Origin: Odiellus spinosus
Taxonomy: Eukaryota; Arthropoda; Arachnida; Opiliones; Phalangiidae
Direction: 5' to 3'
Length of the DNA stretch: 64,000 nucleotides
NCBI GenBank assembly: GCA_963920705.1
Contig: OY987226.1
Span: forward strand, 13,704,501 to 13,768,500
Position 1 is the stretch's first letter. Every line of letters begins with the position of its first letter. The notes under the pieces are model-generated. The model was not told where the DNA came from, made no database searches, and saw only the letters and a program-made list of their open reading frames with translations. The position numbers were made by a program, and so were the translations under genes. Positions 47,715-59,738 of the stretch are shown one piece after another.

Positions 47715-49217
47715 CGCTTCCAATATACTTTAAACACCTCGTGAACTTAGCAAACCTAGTTTTTCGTGGTATATGAAAGTTAATTTCTAGATTTTAAGTA
47801 CTCTTTAGGCTGTTATAATTAACAAAAACGTTTTCTTAATCTCCCTGAACGTAATTCAAAGGCTCGAAAACAACGTCACACGCAACCTTCCCGTATAAAT
47901 TATGGACAATTTTTTTGGTTTAGTATATTTCTATTTCAGTCAGGAGTTTCCATAGGATTTATTTTTACCCTGGCAACTAATTTGTTGGTCTCGAAAAAGG
48001 AAACGACTCTATAATCCCTTCTACTTTCTATATAGAACAATGCGTGTTGCTTATTTTGTCTTCACTTCCGGTAAGAACCGGATGTAACCCATAGGAGTTA
48101 ACGCGCCACCGCTTTGCCCCTTCTCATAAAATAAAAAAAAAAAAATACTACATTCAATATCACTTTAACATCTCAGCGTGTTCAAAGACATACCAAAGAA
48201 ATCAGTCTGATCAGTTAGTAAAGACGAAACTAGGGCGGAATAATACGTAACATAAATTACCATAAGTCTGAAAATAGTACTGATACGAACTAACTCGTCA
48301 TGAGTACTAGTATATTCCATATAAGTATTCGAGAACAGTTTTCAATCTAACCTTACAAATATTTGTAGCGTACTAATACACAATGTCAAAAACCCTTATA
48401 AGAAAAAAGTAGTTTTGCTAATTCATGTCACGCTATCCATATATATACACCCATTATCTTTACGAGTCGGCAGCATCTAGAACTGTTCTTGGTGGAAACC
48501 GCTCTAAAATGTGCCTTTTCCATTTATACATTCAGAGCGTTCCATCTTTACTTCTTTTACCCCAAAACTACACCGAACGAGGCGTAATTTTCGCCTAATC
48601 CCAGTTAATATTATGAAAGGCTATTAAACAACGATTTAATATATATGTTTCTTCCTTTACCAACTTTCCTTTCATTCATCCGGATAAACAGAATAGGTTT
48701 ACGTATTTTTATCTTTTTTTTTTTTTTTTTCTTTTCCTGAATTATTATTGCCAACGTGGTTTTGCGTTTCCGTATTCTGATAAAAGGCCAAAAGAAAAAA
48801 AGTTTCAATACTTTTTATTCTCGTACAGGAATATTACTGCGTCGAAAAACGGTTGATATAAACTATTTTTATGTCTACGAAATGTTATATTGTGTATTAA
48901 TCCGCGTCAGTCTTTTTCTATAGTTCGTGTATTGTTTTGATATAAAAGTAGAGTTAGAAACACTCTCAGAAATCTACGTGTACCGGAGCTACACTTATCT
49001 TTCTTTTTACGAAAATAAGTACGTATTTGAGAAGTACTAGGTTCTAGGATTTTGCTATATATGTAAGAACTTTTGAGTCGTTTCTCTTTCGCATATCAAT
49101 CGTTTTAGACTATTTTTATGAATAACTATCTTATACCATGCGCGAAAGGGTCTTAAAAAACTATCAGTTCAAATGGAAAATATATTTATACATTTATTTT
49201 CAATCTGATTATTTTAC
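47715..49217. other. Intron, no exon seen
   Basis: Unique AT-rich DNA. T-rich (48714-48730) and A-rich (48129-48144) runs only. Confidence 0.4.
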
Positions 49218-49677
49218 TTAAAGGGAAACTTGGAGCTAAAATGGAACAGCTTTTGTATTTATTTTCGGAATCACCATGCCAATAAACGTATTCGAGAATT
49301 TTTTCACAATTTTTAGACACTTTTTTGTGTTTAAATTAAAAATTCTTTTAAACTAAATATAAGTTCTGGCCAATTATAATATTTCAGCCTTCAACAGTGC
49401 TTTTAATGCCCTAACATTTAAAGAATAGGCCGGAGTTTGATGCCCAAGACAATGGGCATGAAACGACGGCCTATTCCTTTAATGTTAGGATATTGCAAGA
49501 GATGTTGAAGGCTGAAATATTTACTTTTATTCAAGTTTTACCAAACTTTAGAAATTAATTTAAATACCAAAAACGCGTCTAAAAATTGTGAAAAATTATC
49601 TAATACGTTTTTTGGCATGGTTATTCTGAAAATAAATTCAAAAGCTGTTCCATTTTTAGCTCCAAGTATCCCTTTAA
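49218..49677. mobile_element. F3 foldback MITE, complete (460 bp)
   Basis: TTAAAGGGAAACTTGGAGCT at the left and AGCTCCAAGTATCCCTTTAA at the right. The arms, each over 200 bp, stay complementary to the centre (AATAGGCCGGAGTTTGATGC / ACGACGGCCTATTCCTTTAA), with some diverged or deleted segments. Ends in TTAA on both sides. Confidence 0.92.
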
Positions 49678-50337
49678 GTTACTCCATGATTTTTCAATTA
49701 TAAAACTTTATTTTAAACCCTTGTTTAGTCGAAACGTATCAATTTCAAAAAATAATTATAGCTTTTATTTTATTTTTATGTCCAATAGCATGTTTTCCGG
49801 TCAAACAATCAATAATTTTCTAATTACAATTTAAATTTTAACTAACCGTACTCGATAAATAGGCTTAAGTGGCTAATTTTGGTTTCAACAAGAAATAAAT
49901 TAAAAAATGTTCATTATTTTAGATCCCATTATCTCAAAGCGTAATTATTAACCATCTGTCAATTCAAACAAGCTTGTAATTTTGAATAACAAGTACATGC
50001 ACTGTAACTTAGTTTATTAATTACGCAGAAAGGTAAACATAATTCCGCACTAGCGTTTCAAACCCCACCTTTGGTTAATTAGGGAGAGTTCATTATGATC
50101 CCCTTCTAATGATCCTAGCTAGTATACTTAAAATCCCTTCTCGCGCCAGCAGTATGCCAAACCTTATCCAGTCACCTTCAGTTAATTGCTTATCAAAATG
50201 AAACCACCGAAAGGGAAACACTCGGATTTTTCACTAAACAACAGTCAAATGAAATCAGACTCTATCACAACATTGTTACATTATTATACAATCAAAAGTT
50301 TATATTGTATTCCAGAAACGTAATTAGCTCCTATTAG
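49678..50337. other. Intron, no exon seen
   Basis: Unique AT-rich DNA. Confidence 0.4.
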
Positions 50338-50342
50338 TATTG

Positions 50343-50689
50343 CCATGGGCCAAGAAACGTGATACCAGGACATAACAGCCGCAGCTTCGTACGTACAAAC
50401 CCAGACGGACACTAGTTGCAACGGGCGACGCTCGTGATGGGGGTGAAATGGTAGGGGGAGGGAAGGAAATTGGGTACAAAAATCTGACGGAATTTCCGTT
50501 TTTGCAGACGACGGTTTAAAATTTATAAAATATACCCTATCACGTGACCTTTATATTTGTACCTAAAGTGACGTAGTTCCGAAGTTTCGTGCTTTTGTCA
50601 AAAGGCGGCGATAGTAGACGCGTGTTACAGATAGGAGACGGGTTTTTTAAGAAAAGTCATGTCCTGGTATCACGTTTCTTGGCCCATGG
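50343..50689. mobile_element. Inverted-repeat transposon F7 (347 bp), 5-bp target duplication
   Basis: Perfect 31-bp terminal inverted repeats begin CCATGGGCCAAGAAACGTGA and end GTATCACGTTTCTTGGCCCA + TGG. TATTG flanks both sides (50338-50342 and 50690-50694). The interior is GC-richer than its surroundings and has no transposase frame. Superfamily not assigned. Confidence 0.95.
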
Positions 50690-50757
50690 TATTGCGTAAC
50701 ACTATCAGCGTACTGAAAATTCTACTTCATATAGCTATAGGCTTCTAAAATTTCCAA

Positions 50758-50815
50758 TTTAAAGTTATGAATAAAGATAAAATAATCAGAAATTTCTTGT
50801 CCAAACCCCGATATC
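50758..50815 (-). mobile_element. F4 MITE, half copy
   Basis: AAGTTATGAATAAAGATAAA, then ATTTCTTGTCCAAACCCCGA and TATCT, is the reverse complement of the left half of 15625-15803. It directly abuts an F2 copy. Confidence 0.8.
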
Positions 50816-51203
50816 TACTTTAAATTATATATATTTTTTCGATGATGACGTAGTTTAATTCTGTAAAGTATTTAACGATAATTTTCGTACGAAAGGTGAG
50901 AATTTATCGATTAAGTACTTTTACTAAAAATACCGCGCGAAAGCGACCGTATCACGTGCTAAAACGCGTGAGAAAGAATTATAGGCTCTTTAATAGCTTC
51001 GCCATCATAGTGATGACGACGTAGTATTTCGGGGAATTTCAGTTTTTTGAAAAATGTCCCAAGACGCCGATTGTAAAATATTTATTTTTACTGTAGATTA
51101 GTAATTTATTTTTTTATCTATGACATTTTGAATCTTTTTTAACGATATTTTTAAATCAAAATTAATTTTCTAATCTCCTGTAAATCCCTGACAGCATCAC
51201 TTT
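50816..51203 (-). mobile_element. F2 MITE, inverted copy
   Basis: Read on the - strand: GGTGAAAGTGATGCTGTCAG at the end, then CTACGTCGTCATCACTATGA, AAAAGTACTTAATCGATAAA and CGTACGAAAATTATCGTTAA, in F2 order. Confidence 0.8.
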
Positions 51204-52594
51204 CACCAAAGTATTTCAAAAATAATATTAAGAAGATGGAATTTGTCTTTAAATAACTTTATTCAATCTTGTCCCTCGAATAGCTTTACCTCTACATGAC
51301 GCATCAGCGAAGCGAAATAGCGATGGTTTTCTGTTAAAAAGGGAAAATAGGGTGTGTGGGTGGGGGTGGGATTCTGCAAAGAAACGTAGTCTTCTATATT
51401 TGAAATTCTTTCAGATTATTCAGTGTGGTTCGTAGTTGTTCAAACACTTTAAGCCTTTGAAAGCGACCTCTTCTAGGAATCTCGGTAAAGAGTAAAGTGT
51501 AAGGTGTAGGAAAACTCTGGGTGGCTTTAGAATACAGAAGAATAAGATTGCTCCGAGAATGTCCATCGGGAAAAAGGCCTAATATCTCGCCAGGGAGAAA
51601 TGGGGATGGTGAAAAAAGGCTGTAACTACATTCGTTAGAGTTTGAAATAGCTTCTGAGCCGATTGGCTTCGAATTATTTAAATTATTTATCGCTTACTTT
51701 ATTAATTCGTCTGTCGAATGCAATTAAAGCCCTTAATATTTTTAATGAAAGGTACATGATTAATACCCCAAAAATGTTAACAAATTTTTCTGCAAGTGAA
51801 ATTAATCTTTATTTAAAATATGTTTAAATCTGATCCAACATTTTCAAAAATTCGATTAATTTTAAAACTAGGCTAAGCCTAACGAAATCTCGTGTAAGAA
51901 TTGGAGTTCAGACCCATCTTTATATAAGATCAAGTTGAAATGAATATTTGGGTCTTTTTCCTTTTCACTCTCACTTTAAAAATAAGTTACGATACTTTTG
52001 CTCTAAGGTATTTATAATGTTTTTAACGCCATCTAGGCGTAGTAGTGAGAAGTATATTTTTCCATTTTATGGCCCCATGCCTTCCCGAGTCGCGACAATA
52101 GCCGCTTCTATGGGCTATATAGGTTTCTCGTGGTGGTAAGAATTTAGGGCAAGTATTTTGCTTTTCGCCTTCCCATTTAGACACTCGCACAATAGAAAGA
52201 GAGGTTTTTCTCGGGTTTTCTGCCACGAAGTGTACAGGAAAGATTCACCCTCCTTGTTTATCTCGGACTGAGAAAACTACTCTCTATATTGCCTCTGGCT
52301 TAAATTTTGAGATACTTAATTTAGAACGCAGTTTTGTGTTTATATTGCCTCGGAAGTTTACTGTTAACCTAATCTAAAACGTCGGCTTTTTTTTATTATT
52401 TTTAAATTCTAGTCGTCTGCAGAAATTTTTGTTTATTTTTTCACGATTTTAAAATCATTTTTCTTTTATTTTCCTTTTTTTTTTGACAATTATTAGATCC
52501 TATAAAAACTCCTTTGATTATCAAATTTACAATTCAAAATATATAATTATTTTTGTAACAATGCCTGTCTGTTTGTCGGTCCGTCATAAAGCCC
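51204..52594. other. Intron, no exon supported
   Basis: A GGTAAGA donor-like site at about 52135 follows an open frame (51948-52139), but there is no good acceptor and no family match. Confidence 0.4.
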
Positions 52595-52885
52595 GTCATA
52601 ATATTTTTTAATTATTGATATTTTTATAATTTAAAATGTTATTACAATTTATGATATTATAATTTAAAATATTATTACAATTTATGATATTATAATTTAA
52701 AATATTATTACAATTTATGATATTATAATTTAAAATATTATTACAATTTATGATATTATAATTTAAAATATTATTATAATAATTATGATATTATAATAAT
52801 TATGATATTATAATAATTATGATATTATAATAATTTAAAATGTTATTATAATTTGATATTTTTATAATTTAAATTTTTTTTATAA
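52595..52885 (+). repeat. AT-only tandem array (33-bp then 18-bp units)
   Basis: Four to five units of ATGATATTATAATTTAAAAT plus ATTATTACAATTT, then three units of AATTATGATATTATAATA, almost pure A/T. Confidence 0.92.
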
Positions 52886-53014
52886 TTTATGATCATATTA
52901 TTATTTAAAATCGATGAGTCTCGAATACAAGAATGAAAGTTAGTCCACAAAAGTCCAATTTCATTAACGGGAAAAAGCAACATACAGGAGCTAACTGCCT
53001 AATGCTTTTTCAAT

Positions 53015-53065
53015 CTAACGCCTGTAGAAATGTTTCACCAGCTCGACATTGGTGCTGTTGGTAAA
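53015..53065 (-). repeat. Dispersed repeat F13, inverted copy
   Basis: AACGCCTGTAGAAATGTTTC is the complement of the F13 core at 17.7 and 41.9 kb. Confidence 0.5.
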
Positions 53066-53725
53066 GATACCTTACAGAAACAGAATGAAAAAAACATTAT
53101 AACTATAAAATACCATACAATGAAAATATTAAATTATCATTATAATTTAATAATATATTCAAATTAAATAGACACGCGATTCAATCAATATCGTAATATT
53201 AATCTATATATAAATGATGAAAGTAGGTTAAATAAAATAGGGCAGATCGAAGCCGCGGTGAAAGTAAGATAATAAAAGATAAAAGGCAACTGCGCGAGAG
53301 ACATTGAATAGAACGAAGATAGCGATAGAGATTGAGATCGAGATGAGTATACTAGCCGCTTTGGCGGGGTCACGGGGTCACAATGTACCCAACAAAGGAA
53401 CAGAGATAGGCGAAGGAAAAACGGGGCGGTCGCAACAGGAAGTAATCTTGTCCGGACGACACAGCCATGCATGGAGCAAAAAAAAAATTACGACCACTGT
53501 TAAACACTACAGATATAAAGGATATACGTTATACTGCAAAGACTCTACTCGCGACACTATACTCTTCTTCAAATTGCCAGTGGCGACACCAGAGTTAGGC
53601 CACGCAGGCTATTGCCCTATTGCTTACTTTTCTATTGGAGAAAATAAATTCACTTCAAGATGCCCATAATTAAATTTTTGTTAGTGGGCCAGAAGGTATT
53701 AGCGAAGGCTTAATTCGAAGTTGGT
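53066..53725. other. Intron, no gene supported
   Basis: Holds a 121-codon + strand frame (53304-53669) overlapped by a 95-codon - strand frame. Neither shows a known domain. GCCAGTGGCGACACC at 53575 is partly inverted at about 53430. Confidence 0.35.
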
Positions 53726-53729
53726 TGAC

Positions 53730-54065
53730 CATAATTCAATTAATGGGGCCCATAATTCAAATAACAAGGCCCCTAATTCAAATAAATGGGGCCGGTAATT
53801 CAAATAAAAGGGGCCCGTAATTTAAATAAAGGGGCTTCGTAATTTAAATAAAGTGGGTCCGTAATTTAAATAAAGGGGGTTCGTAATTTAAATAAAGGGG
53901 GTCCGTAATTTAAATAAAGGAGGTCCGTAACTTAAACGGGGTCCGTAATTTAAATAAAGTTAGTTCGTAATTTAAATAAAGGGGATCTGTAATCCAAATA
54001 AAGGGGCCCGTAATGAAAAATAAAGGGTCCCCTTAAGTCAAAATAGGGGGCCCGTAAGTGAAGAT
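53730..54065 (+). repeat. ~22-bp G-rich minisatellite, ~14 copies
   Basis: The unit GGGGGTCCGTAATTTAAATA plus AA varies in the G run and the CCC/TCC part; one strand has regularly spaced G4-G6 runs. Confidence 0.94.
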
Positions 54066-56249
54066 ATTTTCAGGGACTTTTGAATTTTAATTTAACCTTT
54101 TATAACTTGGATTTTCTGGTTTTTGGCTGACAATCATTTCTGCAAATTTTCAAGTGTTGATAAGATAACGAAGATATTATGATTTTGAATATTTTTTTAA
54201 TTAATCTATCATTGTGATTCTAATATTTATAAAACCTGAATTTTAAGAATTTGAAATTGAAGATTTGCAGAATTACCTTCGCCCCGAAGTTAATTTGTGG
54301 CGCCAAATTACATATTAATCCGCCTAAAGTAATTTTTTTTATATTTTTTCAAACTTCCGGCGATTATTTAAAAATAATCAGTTCTTAAATTACAAGCGCG
54401 TGTTCCTTTCCAGCTGGTATCTTAACTCCATCATTAAAAAAAAAAAAAAAACAAAAAAAAAATCGAATAATCAAGTCGATACCATTACTAGTATATTATT
54501 ATTACTATTACATTTTTTTTTTTTAATTTACCGTTGTTCTATCGATCCTTTTTGGACAACGAGAGTGGAGAGAATGGATTCGAGACGGAAGAAGGTCACG
54601 CGAGACTTATCAGGAAAGAGATAGAGAGAAAGAGAGAGATGGGGAGAGGGGGAGGATAGAAAATCGAAGATGGCCCAAGACGTTAACACTCTTATAGATC
54701 GCCTTTAAATGTGTCGTCTAGATACAACGCCAACCTCCCTATAAGTTACTCGAAGTCAACGTCACCTGAGAGTAAGAGGAGTGCAGTAAAAGGCTCTCTC
54801 AGCCTTTACTATATAGTGGTCTTAAAGGTGACAGTGACGGTCAGTGTATAGCGGCTCTTCTCCCTTCCTCCATCTCTCTCTCTTCATCCAATATCCCCTT
54901 TTCGCCCCCGCATCTCTGTTCTCACCATCACGTTATTCATTTGCCAATAAACCCCCATCGTCGGGTAAAGGTTGGGTGAATGGTAAAATAAAGTTAATGA
55001 GAATAATGTACCAAGGATAATTACTATATGGATGCCTAAATACTTACGTCTCGAGTAATCAGCCTTGACCGGCGTTCGTTCGGGCTAGAGATGGGGACGC
55101 CATAAAAAAAAGGGGAAAACATCCAGTCTTGTAGAAGCGCGCTGTGATTTCCAATAACGTAATAAAAATGTTTTTTGTGACCCACATTGCGAAACGTTTT
55201 GTGAGGGGTGGAGTAATGCCTATGTAAGTAAATTGTTTAATCACTTCCGGTAAATCTGTACACTGGTTACGCGAGTACGTGACTTATAACAATCAGTTAC
55301 AGTTCCTGGGGTGCACAAAAAATGTTGAGAGTACCCGGGCCTCTTAGGCCACCCTCTAAAACGCGCCTTGATATTAATTTTTCCTTATAGTATCTGCGTG
55401 TGTCACCGCAGGGCAGAACGCTTACCCACCGATCGAACTCCGGTCGAGGTTGCTTACTCTAAAGACGCGTTATTGGTGAAGTTGTGTTAAATTGTCTGTT
55501 TACGATATAACCATCTCAAAGCACGGCTATGGGCTGACAAACAATTTACTCGGTGTAAAATTGCAATAGTTATCTTTTTAATCAGCTCAAAATATAGACT
55601 TGAACAGCAACGTATTTTTAGACTTTATGCGCCCCAGGTGGGTCGAATGCTTATCCACGTTGGATACTCGCAGTCTTTTAATAATTACGAGCAAAATTCT
55701 AGCTATTATTGACGTCATATTACGTTATTGTATCCGCTCTGATAAATTCAACAACTGTCAAAGCTGAACACGAGTTGAAAACGATTTTAAGACTCGCGCT
55801 CTAATTGCAGGAAAAATCTGATTTATAGAAACTAAACAACATGTGTAAACCACCTAATTTTTCAGTTTGACCTTCTCTTTACGTCTCTTAGAGCGTGAAG
55901 GGCCAAACCTTCCCGGCCCAAAGGTGATGAATACTGTCTACTTTATTCATATAGTTGATCCCCTCACTGTTTATAGCTCCGTCTCAATTCACATCACCCT
56001 GAAAATGCAACGCTGCTTGTAAGATATTTAGTCCCAACTTTCTAAATTATTAATTACTGAATATTGTTAATTATGTATGTTTAGAAATATTTCAAAAGAG
56101 CCAAAGAAAATCCAAAGAAAAACAAAATTTGAGTTTTTGTGATTTTTAGGAAAAATTGTCTTTATTCAGGTTATTAGACATCTTCTACAATTACCCCTTG
56201 TTTATTATTTGAAGTCCGTCTCTTGGATCTACCTGTTATGGTTGATTTC
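54066..56249. other. Intron, no exon seen
   Basis: A purine-rich (GA)n-like stretch at 54610-54660. A compact inverted region at about 54757-54834 with AGTAAAAGGCT / AGCCTTTACT and GTCACCT / AGGTGAC may be a small MITE. The rest is unique. Confidence 0.4.
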
Positions 56250-56500
56250 GTGCGGTCTGTTTCACGAAAGTACTTAATTCTGGAAGTTTCGTATGAAAAT
56301 TTTCGTCAATTACATTCCAGAATCAATCTAATCTGAAAACAAATAAATCAATTTTTTTTGGTATTTTAATTTTGAGTTTTCTTTGAAACTCGTCCACCAT
56401 GAGTGTAAAATTATAAATATTGCTTTCTAATAGTATGATACTAAACGTGATATAATCCACAGGCTTTCAAAAACAAATTGTGACAGCCTCGACTATAATA
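56250..56500 (+). mobile_element. F2 MITE, right half
   Basis: TTTCACGAAAGTACTTAATT, GTATGAAAATTTTCGTCAAT, TACATTCCAGAATCAATC and the end ATTGTGACAGCCTCGACTAT follow the F2 order. The left half is absent. Confidence 0.7.
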
Positions 56501-58889
56501 CTGTACTCGTAATCCTAATTATTCTCGAAATGTGTCGTTTAAAATTGGCAATTCTCAGTCCCTTGTAGCTAAAATTATTTATCACACATTCGAACAAGAC
56601 CTCTTCTACGTATACCGTATATAGTGTCAATTAGAAACAAGGCAAACTTTCATTCCAAACTCCCAACTTAATAATATCGTTCATTCGCCTAATACCAACC
56701 AATGAAGTAATATTATAAGGATTAATAAAAACGACGTTATAACTATCTAACCCTTCCGTATACGGGGCGTAGTTTTCTACTTATTAACTCGATCATATTG
56801 AACAAATACCTCTAGCTTTTTCCCATCGAAAATCTAGGCTGCGCGTTAAAACTTTGCTTATATCTCTCTTACCCTTTATACTTGGAAAGCTTCGCCTTCT
56901 ACATCCTATACCAGCATTCATGGCTCGAATTTTGAGTTAGTGGACATTTTAATTAAAGAGACTTGTTAGTAGAACGACCTGCAACGGGCGCGCCATCGTA
57001 CGATTTAGGGAACTGACATTTAATTTTGAAAGACTCCGATGATCGCTCTGATATTAAAAGCAGCTTGTTTTCGGACTCGCGCGACAAATAGCTAGAAATA
57101 AAAAAAATAAAAAATGAAACGAAAATGTAACAGAATTTCTACTCCATCCTCCTTTCCCCGAAATAACCCCTCCATGGCAGAAATTCCACGATGAAATTAG
57201 TTTGTCGAGCCACGGCAGGGACGTCGCCAGCTAATCTCTTAGACATATATAATTTTTCGATCAGATTCACCTTCAATTTACATCGTGTAAAATACTAAAA
57301 AGATCCTCTGTAAGAGAGAACATCGAAAGTGATACGAACTATAATTCAACTAAATCTGAAATATACAAAATATTTACCAATACTCAAAAGTTTATATCTG
57401 AAAAGTTATTAACATCTAATAGAGTAACGCTATTAGCAAAATTTTACTTTGTCGGCTGTAGTCGGCGTAAATATTGAAAAGAACCAATCCCTGGAGAATT
57501 TCTGGATTTGATTAAAACTTGTGGCAGACAATCGTGAAGATCAGTTTTCTTAATTCCTTACCTCCCTCCACGACTCAAAATCTTTACGAAGAGTCCAAAT
57601 AAGTCAAGCGTAAGAGGGAAGGTAAATTGTTAATTATTTTCTTTCGCGCTGGCTAGAGTTTGGTTATCTATGAGACGTATTTGTTTGTTTGCTCTACGCT
57701 TTAAAGAGATACTAGACTCTAGAAACAAGTTATTATTAATCGATTTGAACTGTTACAATATAAATAAAACCATTACTATAACTTGGTTAAGATTTCATGG
57801 TAATTTGCGGTTAATTATAAAATTTTTGAAATTAGGCTCGAAGAAAATTCTAATTTATTTCCAAAAGAATCAATTACTGATGCCAATGAGAGTTCGTCTT
57901 TGAAACGAAAGAGTTGTTTGTTAGTAATAGCGCGTTAAATAGTTTCACGCGCCAATTTTCTCAAGAATATTTACAGTCTAGAATTTCTTTGAAACGGATT
58001 TAGGCTTAGCGACTTTAGATTTACTGTAAATTTATTGTAAATTAACTGGAATTTATAGCGATATCTACGAAATTATTTTTCGTTATGAAACGATTTGATG
58101 CATCTTTGCTTCACTACAAGAAATATTTTAAGCCGAAAGTTTTATATAAGGTTTTATTTTCCAAAAAAAAAAAAAAAAAAAAAAACGGAAAACGATTTTC
58201 GCATAAATCGAATTTTGAAAGCAAAAAAATTCAATATCCAAATGGATGACTAGATCGTTTCCCATTGTAATAAAAACACGTGTCTGGGTGATATGTCCTA
58301 GATTTTAAAACCCCTAACGTTTGTTTTCACGTAAGACTGGTAGACATTCTATTTCCCGACGCTTATATAAAGTGAGGATGAAAAGAAAATGTTTTATGAA
58401 CTTGGAAAATAATGTTTTCAATAGAATAAATGAAATAGAATTGGGGTTATTGTTCAACTGTATTTTAAACATTGAGATACAGCCAACAGAAACAAAAATA
58501 GACAGTAATTAGGCTTATTAACATCATCACTTATTTTTACTTTCAAATGAAATCTTTTAAGCGACACGTTTGAAAATCATTTACAGTTTTTTTCATGAAC
58601 ATAAAACAAATATTTTACTTTGTTTTTAATTATTAAATTTAAGGCTTTTGATCAGATTTAATGCTGAAAATCGCGATTGAAGAGTAGAGTCTGATATAAA
58701 TAATATTCTGATAAGAATTCCTCAATTTTACATTTCATACATCCTTACAAAAAACCGCCAAAACTTCAAGAAAAACGGACACTAACTTGTAAAACATTCA
58801 CGTCAAAAACTCTACCACCAGCTTGTGAAAAATAAAAAATAAAAAATGTAGAAAATTTCAAAGAAGAGCTCTGAGAAAACCGCTCTCGT
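56501..58889. other. Intron, no exon supported
   Basis: Mostly unique DNA with a poly-A run at about 58164-58185. A short - strand frame (57139-57246, reading MSKRLAGDVPAVARQTNF in part) looks protein-like but has no family or clear splice sites. Confidence 0.35.
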
Positions 58890-58937
58890 CTAAAAAACAT
58901 ATTTCATAGAAATCAAAAAGAACGCGTGAGTTTTCAC

Positions 58938-59042
58938 CGCGAAGCTCAAAGGCAACGCGGCGAAGGATTCGAATAGGGGTGTAGCGGCGAAGACGTACGC
59001 CAGCCTGCCCGTGGTTTTGCCCGCCATGCCCCGCTGTTAGCT
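58938..59042 (-). other. Candidate exon with start codon, unknown gene
   Basis: On the - strand a strong pyrimidine tract (TTTTTTTTCTCCTCTCGCAG) ends at 59043. It is followed by 15 bases containing an in-frame TAA and then ATGGCG at 59027. The reading frame starts MAGKTTGRLAYVFAATPLFE and runs 30 codons to a GTGAAA donor-like site at 58937 (phase 0), or 45 codons to a TAG at 58890-58892 if unspliced. About 24 of the first 30 third positions are G or C, against a background that is mostly A/T. The peptide is alanine-rich and hydrophobic with a basic start, like a signal or anchor segment. I do not recognise it. The layout (acceptor, short UTR with stop, ATG, donor) matches the myosin exon. A second frame is also open, so the coding call stays tentative. 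Confidence 0.28.
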
Positions 59043-59259
59043 CTGCGAGAGGAGAAAAAAAATTGGATTTCTATAAGGTTAAACAAGTTTGACATTTTGG
59101 AAAGAAGGACGACCAGACTACGTGCCAACCTTAGAACCTTAGCCCCGAGTCGCATTAAAATAATCTCTAACCTACGCCCCTCTCCTTGCCATCGCTCTTT
59201 ACCTCTATACACACCCAATATACTTCGAAAAGGAAGAATGAAACCGGGCAAGAAACCTT

Positions 59260-59310
59260 GCTAGGTCAGGAAATATCAGGGAATTTAAAAGTTATCAAAT
59301 ATCAGTGGCA
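59260..59310 (+). repeat. CAGGGAATTT dispersed repeat, locus 5
   Basis: CTAGGTCAGGAAATATCAGG followed by GAATTTAAAAGTTATC; a single short occurrence. Confidence 0.5.
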
Positions 59311-59738
59311 TGAATCGGGTTTCATAATTTATCTTTCGGTAGTACTCTTTCTTCTCGTTCTATAGATTTTGTCATTTCATCATCCCTTTTACTAGCTTCT
59401 CGTTGATGTCTTTGCCAACTTATTCTATTTGCTCCATACTGCATCCACTCCTTTTCCTCTCTCGTATCCTAAAACTATTCCAGAATCATCTTACATTTTC
59501 ACTACGATATATATCTAGATTTCCTTTTATCTATCTTTGAAGGGAGAATGAATTCACACACAAATTATTTTCAATCGAAAAACTTAAAATATTGATCTAT
59601 TAACTAACTATAGTACAAAATGGATCAAACAAATATTAAGATGGAATAAGGAATTATAAAGGCGTAAATTATAGTTTCAATTAAGAAATCAGATCTGTAC
59701 AAGCAGATCTGTACCGCTAAGAAACGGTGAGATGTCAA
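59311..59738. other. Intron, no exon seen
   Basis: Unique sequence; CAGATCTGTAC is directly repeated at about 59691 and 59703. Confidence 0.4.

Noticed and set aside
51948-52139. Open frame followed by a GGTAAGA donor-like site
   Set aside because: No good acceptor, no family match, and an overlapping minus-strand frame is equally long.
53304-53669. 121-codon + strand open frame
   Set aside because: Overlaps a 95-codon minus-strand frame, starts in low-complexity GA-rich sequence and matches no family I know.
55195-55244. Residues TYIG, as expected for the next myosin exon
   Set aside because: They are encoded on the minus strand, whereas the myosin gene is on the plus strand, and SVNPY does not follow.
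55400-55460. tRNA-like string around GATCGAACTCCGGTCGAGGTTG
   Set aside because: No matching A box or acceptor stem could be found, so no tRNA gene is called here or elsewhere.
57139-57246. 35-codon minus-strand frame with a protein-like peptide
   Set aside because: Too short, without clear donor or acceptor, and no recognisable family.
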